Below the pieces are notes generated by a model. The model saw only the letters and a program-made list of their open reading frames with translations, searched no databases and was not told where the DNA came from. Shown here in pieces: positions 8,983-18,175 of a DNA stretch of 64,000 nt (the first letter of the stretch is position 1; every line of letters starts with the position of its first letter). A program made the translations under genes and the position numbers. The stretch spans positions 310,001-374,000 of the forward strand of contig NZ_QLIS02000002.1 in assembly GCF_003574475.2 (NCBI RefSeq), written 5' to 3'. Source of the stretch: Pseudofrancisella aestuarii. Its GTDB lineage: Bacteria > Pseudomonadota > Gammaproteobacteria > Francisellales > Francisellaceae.

Positions 8983-10791
8983 ATGGAAAAGAAAAGAATA
9001 AGAAAGCTGAGAAATAAAACTGGTAGGGTTTTTGCTATTGAGACTAACCTTTCTGGTAGGCAATTGCTGAATAATAGAGTTTTAAACAAGGACGTTGCTT
9101 TTAGTCAAGAGGAAAGGATAGCCTTTGATTTGGTTGGGTTATTGCCAGAAAAGGTTGAAAGCCTAGAAGAGCAAGCAGCAAGAGTAAGAAAGCAATTAGA
9201 CTTAAAACCATCAAATTTAGAAAAGTTTGTATTCTTAAACAGGCTTCATGATTTAAACACAACATTATTCTACCACTTCCTAAGAAATAACCTGGAAGAG
9301 GTGATGCCTATAATTTATACTCCAACAGTGGGAGAGGCAGTTCAAAAATACAGTAGTTCATTCAGAAAACAAAGTGGATTATTTTTATCTATAAACCATA
9401 AGAAAGATATTGGTAAGATCTTAGAAAGATATGATTATAATAGTATAGACCTTATATTGGTTACAGATGGAGAAGCTGTTTTAGGAATCGGTGACCAAGG
9501 TATTGGTGGTATGAACATCAGTATTGGTAAGCTTATGGTTTATGTTGCGGCCAGTGGAATTGATCCAGCTAGAGTTTTACCTGTACAGTTGGATATGGGG
9601 ACAAATAATGATGAGCTTCTAAGTGCCCCAGGCTATTTGGGGATGAGACTTCCAAGAGTTTCTGGTGAAACATATGATGAGTTTATCGAAGAATTTGTTA
9701 AAGAATTAAAAACGAGGTTTCCAAATGTGTTCCTTCATTGGGAAGATATAGGAAGAGATAATGCTCAAAGAATTTTAGATAAATATAAAGAAAAGCTTTG
9801 TACTTTTAATGATGATATAGAAGGTACTGGTATTGTTGCAACAGCAAATGTTATTGCGGGTATTAAAACAGCAAACAGAATTAGAATTAATGCTGGAGAA
9901 TTAACCACAGAAGAAGCGATTGCTGATGTAGAAAATACAAGAATAGTTATATATGGATCAGGTAGTGCTGGTTGCGGTATTGCAAATCAATTAGCAGATG
10001 TGATTTCTGATTTAACGGGGTTACCTTTTGAAAAAGCTGCTAACTGTATTTATTTAATAGACAGATATGGTTTAGTTACAGATAGAATTAAACCAAAAAG
10101 AATTACAGAGAGTCAAAGACCATTTGTTAAATCTAGTAAACTTTTAGAAAAATGGAAGGTTAAAGATCCAAATTATATAACTTTAGAAGAAACAGTTAGA
10201 CATACTGAGGCAGATGTTCTTATTGGTACATCAGGAAGACCCGGTGCTTTTACAGAAGAAGTAATAAGAGATATGGCAAAATTTAATAATTACCCTATTA
10301 TTATGCCTTTATCTAATCCAACTTCATTATGTGAAGCAATTCCAGAAGATATTATTAAGTGGACTGAAGGTAAGGCTTTGATTGCTGCAGGAAGTCCATT
10401 CCCAGACGTTGAATTTAATGGAAGAACCTATAGGATTTCACAAGGGAATAATGCTTTCATTTTTCCTGGATTAGGTTTGGGATCAGTTGCTGTACATGCC
10501 AAAAAGCTTACTAAAGGTATGATTAGGGCAGCATGTTATAGACTTAGTGAACTTTCACCAATGGTTATTAAAGAAGACATTACTGAACCATTGTTAGCAA
10601 AAATAACTGATTTAGTGGAAGTTTCTTTTGAAATTACTAAAGCAGTAGCAAAACAAGCTATAGAAGAAGGTGTTCATGGAGTTGATCTAGATTTAGAAGA
10701 TATTACTCCGGAAGAGTTTGATGCAGAGGTAGAAAGATTGATAAATATGTCTTCTTGGACGCCTACATATGCTCCATATATGCCAATATAA
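8983..10791 (+). CDS. maeA: NAD-dependent malic enzyme
   Basis: Oxidative decarboxylation of malate to pyruvate, linking the TCA cycle to gluconeogenic or fatty-acid precursors. The 602-aa protein shows the malic enzyme signatures: YTPTVGEAVQKY near residue 110, the catalytic and metal region with HWEDIGRDNAQR and FNDDIEGTG, and an NAD-binding fold starting at VIYGSGSAGCGIANQ. I placed the start at the ATG at 8983. The frame stays open back to a TTG at 8896, but the extra 29 residues (NCCKILAACFNEFLC...) do not look like a malic enzyme N-terminus. The family is the MaeA/SfcA NAD type; cofactor preference is by similarity only. Confidence 0.93.
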   Translation: MEKKRIRKLRNKTGRVFAIETNLSGRQLLNNRVLNKDVAFSQEERIAFDLVGLLPEKVESLEEQAARVRKQLDLKPSNLEKFVFLNRLHDLNTTLFYHFLRNNLEEVMPIIYTPTVGEAVQKYSSSFRKQSGLFLSINHKKDIGKILERYDYNSIDLILVTDGEAVLGIGDQGIGGMNISIGKLMVYVAASGIDPARVLPVQLDMGTNNDELLSAPGYLGMRLPRVSGETYDEFIEEFVKELKTRFPNVFLHWEDIGRDNAQRILDKYKEKLCTFNDDIEGTGIVATANVIAGIKTANRIRINAGELTTEEAIADVENTRIVIYGSGSAGCGIANQLADVISDLTGLPFEKAANCIYLIDRYGLVTDRIKPKRITESQRPFVKSSKLLEKWKVKDPNYITLEETVRHTEADVLIGTSGRPGAFTEEVIRDMAKFNNYPIIMPLSNPTSLCEAIPEDIIKWTEGKALIAAGSPFPDVEFNGRTYRISQGNNAFIFPGLGLGSVAVHAKKLTKGMIRAACYRLSELSPMVIKEDITEPLLAKITDLVEVSFEITKAVAKQAIEEGVHGVDLDLEDITPEEFDAEVERLINMSSWTPTYAPYMPI

Positions 10792-10823
10792 CTTTATTTT
10801 TCTTTGAAACATAAGTGGAAATT

Positions 10824-10848
10824 AAACAATATAAATTTTTAATTGTTT
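10824..10848. terminator. Weak inverted repeat after maeA
   Basis: The arms AAACAAT (10824-10830) and ATTGTTT (10842-10848) pair perfectly around an 11-base AT loop, and the right arm runs into a T stretch. It lies 33 bases past the maeA stop. The stem is AT-only apart from one G-C pair, so it is at best a weak terminator. Confidence 0.35.
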
Positions 10849-10925
10849 TTGGTGTTAACAGTTGTTAAACTTTAAATTCAGATTTTTAGGCTTTGGAAGT
10901 TATTTTACTCTAGCTGGGGGGCATA

Positions 10926-12647
10926 ATGACTTGTAATTTTATTAGAAAAACTACGCTGTTTGTTAGCAGTATGCTTGTATTGGCTATCGGCTTTTCAAAT
11001 GCTTATGCAGAGGATTCTAAGACTGAGGTTGTTTCTCAAGGAGGTCCTTTGGGCGCAACTAGTATTGGTCAGCAAAATATTCAAGTTAATAATTCCTCAA
11101 CATCGCCTAGTGCTAGCTCATCAAATCAGTCAACTAGCTCAGATAATAATGCATCTGATGGTGCTGTTGATCAGCAGGCTTTACTTTTACAACTTCAAAA
11201 ACAAGTAAAAGAGCTTAAAGGTCAACTTAGTGACTTAAAAAATCAACAATCTGTTGGTATTAATTACAATAAAGCCCAGCAAGGTAATCCTGTGGGAATG
11301 GTTACTGGTACTAGCACTAGTACAGGGAGCGCTTCTTCAGGAGGTGATTCAGCATTTTCAACTTATAGCTCTAAGGTTGAGCAAAATAATTCTCAAGGTG
11401 TAGGAATAGGAAATTCAGATATTGATATGGCTGATATCTTAGCTGGAGCTAATGAAGATAGTTCTATTGTAAGTTTAGGTGCTGCGCCATCTTTATTTAA
11501 TGAAGGTGGTGGTATTGATGTATCTGGTGCTCCAGCAATTACAACAGGTGGTCAGATTACTTATTTGGGTTCATATTCTGGTAACAACAGTATTCCAATA
11601 GGGATGATTTCTTCAAACCTTTTTGCATCTACTCTTTTAGGGCAAAGGGCTAAGTTTGATGATTATTCAGTTTTCTTTGGTGGCTTTATTGAAGCGGATG
11701 CTCAAGTTTGGTCTGGGAGTCAAATTAGTAGATCTGGGGGCGCGCCACCATTCTCAGCAAATGGTCAAAATATATATTTAACAAACTCAACTTTATATTT
11801 CTTATCAAACTTGGGTCATTATGTTACTGCCCAGTTCGATTTTGATGCAGATGAGACGGGTAATTTCCATGTGGGAAATGCATTTGTTATATTCGGTAAC
11901 TTAGATACTTCTAACTTCTTTGTAACAGCCGGTAAAAATAAGCTTTCTGTAGGAACCTACGGTGGTGGTGGACCGTTAACTGGTGGTATAACTAGTATAT
12001 TCGCACCAGGCTATGTTACTAATGTGTCTGTGAATTATAAAAATAATGTATTGAACGCGAATGTAGCAGTATTTGGCGCTGATGATCGAACAGCCAATTT
12101 CTCTACAGGTGTGTTTTATGCTGATGCTTTCACAGAGAACTTATCTGGAGGTTTGAACGCTGGTTATATCTATAATCTTCCTGGTGCAGGAAATGGAAGT
12201 TTAAAAGAAGTTATGGGTAGTGCAGAGACAGGGGTGATTAATTTAGATGCTAACTTAACTTATGCTGTAGGTCCTGGATTTTTCTCAACAAACGTGGGAT
12301 GGACAGGTACTACAAATCAATATGATTATATGCAGAATGGCACGCAGAGCTATGCTGGTGCATGGTATGTTGCTGGAGTTTATGCTTTAAATCTTGGTGG
12401 TAGGGATACTAACTTTAACTTATCATATGGACAAACATATAATGCAGCAGGCGTTCCAATGTCAATAGCAGCATCACCATTAAAGTTTGGCTCAACCTCA
12501 TCAGGAATAGAATATCAATTTATTGCTTCTGCACAGAGAGCTTATTTTGATAATAATGTATTGTTTGGTCCTGAGTATGCTTATCAGAAGTTATATAATG
12601 GTCAGCATATGAACACTGTCACTCTAGATATGTCAGTTTATATCTAA
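10926..12647 (+). CDS. DUF3573-type outer-membrane protein, first of tandem pair
   Basis: A 573-aa exported protein. The signal peptide covers about residues 1-29 (cut likely after SNAYA). A Ser/Asn/Gln-rich linker (about 45-80) is followed by a short coiled coil (about 84-107, with LLQLQKQVKELKGQLSDL), then more low-complexity sequence up to about 180. From about 205 on, alternating polar and hydrophobic strands rich in Gly, Asn and aromatic residues suggest a beta-barrel. I place it in DUF3573, a family I know only from Francisella. GGGGG lies 6 bases before the ATG. The strong ribosome site suggests high expression. Function unknown; a porin-like or surface role is inference. Confidence 0.8.
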   Translation: MTCNFIRKTTLFVSSMLVLAIGFSNAYAEDSKTEVVSQGGPLGATSIGQQNIQVNNSSTSPSASSSNQSTSSDNNASDGAVDQQALLLQLQKQVKELKGQLSDLKNQQSVGINYNKAQQGNPVGMVTGTSTSTGSASSGGDSAFSTYSSKVEQNNSQGVGIGNSDIDMADILAGANEDSSIVSLGAAPSLFNEGGGIDVSGAPAITTGGQITYLGSYSGNNSIPIGMISSNLFASTLLGQRAKFDDYSVFFGGFIEADAQVWSGSQISRSGGAPPFSANGQNIYLTNSTLYFLSNLGHYVTAQFDFDADETGNFHVGNAFVIFGNLDTSNFFVTAGKNKLSVGTYGGGGPLTGGITSIFAPGYVTNVSVNYKNNVLNANVAVFGADDRTANFSTGVFYADAFTENLSGGLNAGYIYNLPGAGNGSLKEVMGSAETGVINLDANLTYAVGPGFFSTNVGWTGTTNQYDYMQNGTQSYAGAWYVAGVYALNLGGRDTNFNLSYGQTYNAAGVPMSIAASPLKFGSTSSGIEYQFIASAQRAYFDNNVLFGPEYAYQKLYNGQHMNTVTLDMSVYI

Positions 12648-12663
12648 TACTTCTAAAAAATAT

Positions 12664-14130
12664 ATGTTTCAGAGAGGTAGGCTAATAAGAATATTTTTTT
12701 TAATATTCCTTCTGTTTAGTGTAAGTTTTACTTTTGCTGCTCCCTCCTCATCTGAACAAACAAATAATCAAGCCCAATTAGATGCTATCATAGCACTTCA
12801 GCAACAGATAAATGAGCTCTCATCAGAGATAGGTGATTATAATGTGAAAGAAACATATGGTGCGGAGAACGTTGGTATTACTTTAGGTAAGTCTAAACCT
12901 GTAGCATCTAAGTTTGAAACAGATGTCGATTTTGCTAGAAATGCAGGACTAGATGAAGCTTTAGCTGACACCCTTAATGCTGATGATACAGGTCCAGCTA
13001 TACAGAGTGTTAATACGGTTGATGATGTGCCGATTACGACACAGGGACAGGTATCATATATAGGAAGCTATTCAAGTAATAACTCAATACCTATAGGACA
13101 GTTACCAAGTAACCTTTTTGCAGCAAGTATTTTAAATCAGAGAAATAATTTTGACGATGTAGCATTATTCTTTGGAGGATTTATAGAAGTTGATGCTCAA
13201 GCTTGGTCTGGTTCAGCTATTTCTAAGAGAGGTGGGGGGAATTATAATCAAAATGGACAAAATATTTATGTAACAGCAGCTACACTATATTTTGTATCTA
13301 ATATAAGTCATTTTGTAACAGCAGAGTTTGATTTTACAACTACTGAGTCGGCAGACTTGGGTTTGCAGGATGCCTTAGTTATCTTTGGAAATTTAGATTC
13401 ATCACCTTGGTTTGTGACAGTTGGTAAGTATAGGATATCGGTTGGTGCATTTGGTGGTGGTGGCCCTTGGACATCAGGTATTACAGCGAACTTATTTAGA
13501 CCTGATAGGGTGGCAAATGCTGCTATAAACTATAAAGGTTCTACTTCTAACGCAAACGTTACTGTATATAACTCCGGAGATCATCCAAGTTTTTCTTTAG
13601 GTTATTTTGATGCAATATCTGTAATGGATTCTGTACAGGCCGGTTGGAACGTAGGTTATATGTATGATTTGCATGGGGCAAAGGGTGCTTTTAAAAATAT
13701 ACAAGGAAGAGTGGGATCCTTAAACGTAGATGGAACGTTAAATTTCTCAAATATACTTCCTGGAAGGCTTAGCTTTGGAGCTGGTTGGGCAAGTACTACA
13801 AATACAAGTACACAATTTAATGGATATAGTGATACTTATGCCGGTGCGTGGTATTTGAGTTCAGCTTATGGTTTTGATTTATTAGGTAGAGGCACTAACG
13901 TCAACTTCAGTTATGGGCAAACATATAATGCTAATAATTTACCAATGGGTCTATCAGCTGAGGCTGGAGGAATGGTTCCTGCTACAGGAATAAAAAATCA
14001 ATATTTAGTTTCAGCACAGAGAGCATATTTTGATGATAATGTATTATTTGGTCCTGAGTATTCTTATCAGAGTTTGTATAATGGCCAACATATGAATACA
14101 TTTACGCTAGATATATCTGTATATGTTTAA
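12664..14130 (+). CDS. DUF3573-type outer-membrane protein, second of tandem pair
   Basis: A 488-aa paralogue of the preceding gene, 16 bases downstream on the same strand. The signal peptide covers about residues 1-25 (cut after SFTFA). A short Gln-rich helix (QLDAIIALQQQINEL) replaces the longer linker and coiled coil of the first copy. The barrel-like region is clearly homologous: both have NNSIPIG...SNLFA, FFGGFIE, WSGS.IS, and end with AQRAYFD.NVLFGPEY and LYNGQHMNT. There is no obvious ribosome site, so translation may depend on the upstream gene. The pair probably arose by duplication and then diverged, mostly at the N-terminal side. Function unknown. Confidence 0.78.
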   Translation: MFQRGRLIRIFFLIFLLFSVSFTFAAPSSSEQTNNQAQLDAIIALQQQINELSSEIGDYNVKETYGAENVGITLGKSKPVASKFETDVDFARNAGLDEALADTLNADDTGPAIQSVNTVDDVPITTQGQVSYIGSYSSNNSIPIGQLPSNLFAASILNQRNNFDDVALFFGGFIEVDAQAWSGSAISKRGGGNYNQNGQNIYVTAATLYFVSNISHFVTAEFDFTTTESADLGLQDALVIFGNLDSSPWFVTVGKYRISVGAFGGGGPWTSGITANLFRPDRVANAAINYKGSTSNANVTVYNSGDHPSFSLGYFDAISVMDSVQAGWNVGYMYDLHGAKGAFKNIQGRVGSLNVDGTLNFSNILPGRLSFGAGWASTTNTSTQFNGYSDTYAGAWYLSSAYGFDLLGRGTNVNFSYGQTYNANNLPMGLSAEAGGMVPATGIKNQYLVSAQRAYFDDNVLFGPEYSYQSLYNGQHMNTFTLDISVYV

Positions 14131-14213
14131 TACTTAATGATTATTCGCTTTATAAAAAGCCTTAAATAGAGTAACATTTTGCTTATATGGAATTTAATTT
14201 TTTTGACAAATAA

Positions 14214-15611
14214 ATGTCTTTCTTAGTAGCTATAGTTGGTAGAGCTAATGTTGGTAAATCTACTTTGTTTAATGTCCTAACTAATTCTAGAGATGCTCTT
14301 GTATTTGATTTTGAAGGTGTGACACGTGATAGGCAGTATGGCCAAGCTAAATATGATGATTTAGATTATTTAGTTGTGGATACTGGAGGTATTTCAGATT
14401 TAGATTCTGGATTTGATAAGTTTATGGCAGAACAGTCTGAAGTTGCTATAGATGAAGCTAATCTTATTTTCTTTGTTGTAGATGGTAGGGCGGGTGTTAC
14501 AGCTGATGATGAATATGTTGCTCAACTTTTACGCCAGAAAGATAAAAAAGTTATAGTTGTGGTTAATAAAGCAGATGGTGCTGATGAAGAGTTAGTTACA
14601 GCTGATTTTTATAGTTTAGGATTTGAAAAAGTTTTTCCAATTTCGGCAGCGCATCGCAGGAATATTCAAAAACTATTAGATAAGTATTTAAAAAAACCAT
14701 TAAATGATTTTCATAAAGACTATACGCAAATAGCAGAGCATAATGAAGAGCATAGGCATGGGATACACTATTCATTAATTGGCCGCCCTAATGTTGGTAA
14801 ATCAACTCTAACAAATAGAATGCTTGGTGAAGAAAGAGTTGTTGTATATGATATGCCCGGCACAACTATAGATAGCGTGGCAATACCTTTTGAAAGGCAT
14901 GGGAAAAAATACACAATTATAGATACTGCCGGTGTTAGAAAAAGAGGAAGGGTTAAAGAAACACTTGAAAAGTTCTCGGTAGTTAAGACTCTTCAATCAA
15001 TTAAAAATTCTAATGTTGTAATTGCTGTGGTCGATGCTAGAGAAGGTATTTCAGATCAGGATCTAAGTTTGATTAACTTTGCTGTGAAAAATGGTAGAGC
15101 ATTAGTAATTGCAGTTAATAAATGGGATGGGATGTCTTTAGAAGATAAAGAAGCTGTTAAGAAAGAGCTTAAAAGAAGACTATTTTTCTTAGAAGATTAT
15201 ATTGATATTCATTTTATCTCAGCATTGCATGGTACTAACGTTGGTCATGTGTTTGATTCTATAGGTACAGCATATGAATGTGCTAATAGGAAAATAACTA
15301 CTGCAGATGCGACAAGGCTTTTACAAATGGCTGTTGATGCACATTCACCACCGATGGTTGGTAAATTTAGAATAAAGCTTAAGTATGCTCATGTAGGAGG
15401 GCATAATCCTCCTATAATAGTTATTCATGGAAATCAAGTAAGCAAGTTACCACATTCATATAAAAAATATTTAGAAAACTTTTTTAGAGAAGCTTTAGAA
15501 TTTAGAGGGACTCCAATAGCATTTGAATTTAAACAATCGGATAATCCTTTCGCAAATATTAAAAATAAAGGGAAAAATAATGAAGACAGTAAGAGTAAAA
15601 AAGCTAGATAA
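14214..15611 (+). CDS. der: Ribosome-assembly GTPase Der (EngA)
   Basis: An essential GTPase with two consecutive G domains that acts in 50S subunit assembly. G1 motifs are GRANVGKS (residues 9-16) and GRPNVGKS (190-197). DTGG and DTAG provide the G3 motifs, NKAD and NKWD the G4 motifs. A C-terminal KH-like domain follows, with KLKYAHVGGHNPP and HSYKKYLENFFRE, and a basic tail. The 465-aa length is standard. The last 32 bases overlap the start of murA in another frame, and the murA ribosome site lies inside der, so the three genes der, murA and murB are probably one unit. Confidence 0.97.
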   Translation: MSFLVAIVGRANVGKSTLFNVLTNSRDALVFDFEGVTRDRQYGQAKYDDLDYLVVDTGGISDLDSGFDKFMAEQSEVAIDEANLIFFVVDGRAGVTADDEYVAQLLRQKDKKVIVVVNKADGADEELVTADFYSLGFEKVFPISAAHRRNIQKLLDKYLKKPLNDFHKDYTQIAEHNEEHRHGIHYSLIGRPNVGKSTLTNRMLGEERVVVYDMPGTTIDSVAIPFERHGKKYTIIDTAGVRKRGRVKETLEKFSVVKTLQSIKNSNVVIAVVDAREGISDQDLSLINFAVKNGRALVIAVNKWDGMSLEDKEAVKKELKRRLFFLEDYIDIHFISALHGTNVGHVFDSIGTAYECANRKITTADATRLLQMAVDAHSPPMVGKFRIKLKYAHVGGHNPPIIVIHGNQVSKLPHSYKKYLENFFREALEFRGTPIAFEFKQSDNPFANIKNKGKNNEDSKSKKAR

Positions 15612-16890
15612 GATAGCTGATGAAATAACTATAAATATTAGTGGAGCAAAGAATGCTTTATTACATCTTATTTTTGCTTCATTGATTCCCGAAACAGAAA
15701 CTACTTTCTTAAATGTACCTACTACTTTATTAGATTATAAAGGTGCTAAGGAGATATTAGAAAGTATAGGAGCAAAAGTTAAAGAAAAAAGTAAGGATAT
15801 TGTTTGTATAAATACAAAGGGTATTGATACAAATACTTTAGAGCTATCTGAAGAATTAACCTCTAAAACAAGATGTTCATTAATGCTTCTAGGATCAATG
15901 CTTAAAAAGAAAGGCAAAGTTAAAATAGGTTTTCCTGGAGGATGTAGCTTTAGTGATAAGAGACCTTTTGATATTCATTTGCAGGGCTTAGAAGAATTGG
16001 GTGCTGAAGTTAAGCTAGCAGATGATCATATGATCGTAGCATACAAGGAAGAGAAAGATGCTGTTTTTAAAATGGGCTTTCCTTCAGTTGGAGCTACTAT
16101 GAACTTAGTAATGTATGCTGTAATTGGCAGTTCAAAAGTAGTATTAGAAAATGTAGCCTTAGAGCCAGAGGTGGTTACCCTTATTGATTATTTAAATAAA
16201 TGTGGTGCAAAAGTTGATTTTGATAGTGATGCTCGTGTTATAACGATACATGGCGTTGCTAAGTTAAAAGGTTGTGAGTTTGAGATTATTTTTGACAGAA
16301 TCCAAGCAATGACTTATGCAGCAATGGCTTATCTTTATAAGACTAATGTGACTATTACTAATATAAATGCAGAATTATATAATATTCAGAAGCCATTGGA
16401 TAAGCTGATAGCAGCTAATGCAAAATGGGAACATAACCCAGAAACTAGAAGTATTAAATTCTTCGGAAAAGACAGTGAGTTAAATGGAGTAGATATAATA
16501 GCTGCGCCTTTTCCTCATTTTCCTACGGATTTACAGCCAATATATGCAATGATGTTATTGATGGCAAAAGATCCAAGCACTATACAAGATACAGTTTATC
16601 CGGAGAGAATAAATTATGTTTATCAAATTAGAAAAATGGGCTTTGATGTTTCTATAGATAATAATTTAATTAGAATAAACCCGATAAAAAATTTAGAAGA
16701 AGTCAGGTCTGCAATTATGAGTGTTAAAGATTTAAGAGCCGGTATGGCGTGTTTAATGGCAGGATCGTTATTAGAAGATTTCTCAACTATAAATAATGCT
16801 CATCAGATCTTCAGAGGGTATAATGATTTAGTAGAAAATATGTCTAATTTTATGCAAATAGAATTAGTAGCTGATCAGGAATCAGATTAA
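15580..16890 (+). CDS. murA: UDP-N-acetylglucosamine 1-carboxyvinyltransferase MurA (divergent)
   Basis: First committed step of peptidoglycan synthesis: transfer of enolpyruvate from PEP to UDP-GlcNAc. From the ATG at 15580 the protein has 436 aa. An AAAGGGA ribosome site lies just upstream, and the further open frame back to 15523 is inside der. Family residues are visible: ISGAKN (20-25, Lys24 and Asn25), TRCS (97-100), PGGC with the reactive Cys122, RPFDIH, FPTDLQ and DLRAG. The protein is unlike the common MurA type: the loop after the Cys reads SFSDKRP, one residue longer than the usual TIGARP. The 1-base gap to murB supports the call. Confidence 0.87.
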   Translation: MKTVRVKKLDKIADEITINISGAKNALLHLIFASLIPETETTFLNVPTTLLDYKGAKEILESIGAKVKEKSKDIVCINTKGIDTNTLELSEELTSKTRCSLMLLGSMLKKKGKVKIGFPGGCSFSDKRPFDIHLQGLEELGAEVKLADDHMIVAYKEEKDAVFKMGFPSVGATMNLVMYAVIGSSKVVLENVALEPEVVTLIDYLNKCGAKVDFDSDARVITIHGVAKLKGCEFEIIFDRIQAMTYAAMAYLYKTNVTITNINAELYNIQKPLDKLIAANAKWEHNPETRSIKFFGKDSELNGVDIIAAPFPHFPTDLQPIYAMMLLMAKDPSTIQDTVYPERINYVYQIRKMGFDVSIDNNLIRINPIKNLEEVRSAIMSVKDLRAGMACLMAGSLLEDFSTINNAHQIFRGYNDLVENMSNFMQIELVADQESD

Positions 16891-16891
16891 A

Positions 16892-17743
16892 ATGCAAGGT
16901 TATAAATCATTAGAAAAGTATAATACTTATAGAATTAAATCTTTTGCTAAAAACGTTTTTTTTCCAAAAACAGAAGCGGAAGTTTTAGATATAGTTAACA
17001 AATACGAGAATATATTTTTCTTAGGAAATGGTAGTAATATTATATTTTCTAAAGAGTTTTACGATGATGAAATAACTTTTGTTGTTTTTAGTAATAATTT
17101 TTCTAGTTATTCAATCTCAAATAATATTGTTAAAGCTCAATCAGGGGCATTATTACAAGATTTGGCATTAGCGACATATAAAGCTGGACTTAGTGGTATA
17201 GAAACTTTTTATGATGTTCCTGCTAGTGTTGGTGGTGCTTTAATAATGAATGCTGGCGCATATGGCGATGAAATATACTCATGTGTGAAAAGTGTAAGAG
17301 TTTTGAATCTTAAATCTAAAGAAGTAATAGATTATCCAAGAGAAGAAATAGAGTATGGCTATAGATTTTCTATGTTTAAAGATAATAAAGATATTTGTAT
17401 TTTATCTGCTGAATTTATTTTTGAAGAGAAGAGTAGAGAAGAAATAAAACATAAATTAGATGATATTTATTCTAGGCGCTTAGCAAATTTACCTCAAATT
17501 CCTAGTGGAGGTAGTGTATTTAAACGGCCACAAGCAAATGTGCCTGTGGGAGTGATGGTTGAAGAACTTGGCTTGAAAGGTAAGAAAATAGGTGGCGCGC
17601 AGATTTCACCTAAGCATGGTGGCATTATAGTAAATAATGGAAGTGCGACAGGGCAAGATATAATAGATTTAATAAACTTTATAAAAGAGCAAATTTCAAG
17701 CAATTATAATATTGCTCTTCATGAAGAACAGATAATTATTTAG
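16892..17743 (+). CDS. murB: UDP-N-acetylenolpyruvoylglucosamine reductase
   Basis: A flavoenzyme that reduces UDP-GlcNAc-enolpyruvate to UDP-MurNAc with NADPH. The FAD-binding domain shows FFLGNGSNIIFS (42-53) and the block around YDVPASVGGALIMNAGAYG. The catalytic region has YGYRFSMFK, PSGGSVFKRP with the active-site Ser, and HEEQ near the C-terminus with the likely catalytic Glu. At 283 aa it matches the shorter class of MurB rather than the longer E. coli type. It starts 1 base after the murA stop and so follows MurA both in the operon and in the pathway. The end overlaps the convergent next gene by 8 bases. Confidence 0.95.
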   Translation: MQGYKSLEKYNTYRIKSFAKNVFFPKTEAEVLDIVNKYENIFFLGNGSNIIFSKEFYDDEITFVVFSNNFSSYSISNNIVKAQSGALLQDLALATYKAGLSGIETFYDVPASVGGALIMNAGAYGDEIYSCVKSVRVLNLKSKEVIDYPREEIEYGYRFSMFKDNKDICILSAEFIFEEKSREEIKHKLDDIYSRRLANLPQIPSGGSVFKRPQANVPVGVMVEELGLKGKKIGGAQISPKHGGIIVNNGSATGQDIIDLINFIKEQISSNYNIALHEEQIII

Positions 17744-18092
17744 TTATCCAATTTTCAGCATCATCATTATTTTCTGTGTAGAAGAATTTTACTTTTGCTT
17801 TTATAAAGAGACCAAAAGTTTTAATTATAAATTCCTCCCATTTTTTGTCTCCAATAATAGCAATTTTCTCAAAATCTTTACGATGTTTCATTCCTGTTTT
17901 AAAATCATCATAAGCTGCTCTTATTTCTGACCATCCTTGAAATTCTGTAATATCCATTATGAATTTATTTTCTGTTTGATCTGCTAAAGCAGCCTCTATT
18001 TTGGGTATTAAATCCTCAATATAGTCTTTATGACTTAATTTACCTGAGACTTTAGCAAAATAGTAACCATCTCTTTTTTCTAGGATAAACAT
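17736..18092 (-). CDS. SpoIIAA-like STAS-domain protein
   Basis: A 118-aa soluble protein. The pattern of a short beta strand (FILEKRDGYYFAKVSGKLSHKDY), a long helix, a central strand KFIMDITEFQGW and the block DFEKIAIIGDKKWEEF resembles the SpoIIAA-like family (STAS/Sec14-like fold), found widely in bacteria with no settled function. No phosphorylatable Ser of the classical anti-sigma antagonist can be assigned. GGAG lies about 5 bases before the start codon. It is convergent with murB, overlapping 8 bases. Confidence 0.75.
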   Translation of the reverse strand: MFILEKRDGYYFAKVSGKLSHKDYIEDLIPKIEAALADQTENKFIMDITEFQGWSEIRAAYDDFKTGMKHRKDFEKIAIIGDKKWEEFIIKTFGLFIKAKVKFFYTENNDDAENWITK

Positions 18093-18175
18093 TACACTCC
18101 TCCAAATAATCTTTCTTATGCTCTCATTATCAATTATACTTCAGACTATAACGTAATAATAATTTGTATGCAGTA

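Noticed and set aside
10960-11208. Overlapping 82-codon frame in the first DUF3573 gene
   Set aside because: Alternative frame of low-complexity coding sequence; the main frame has the signal peptide and the paralogue.
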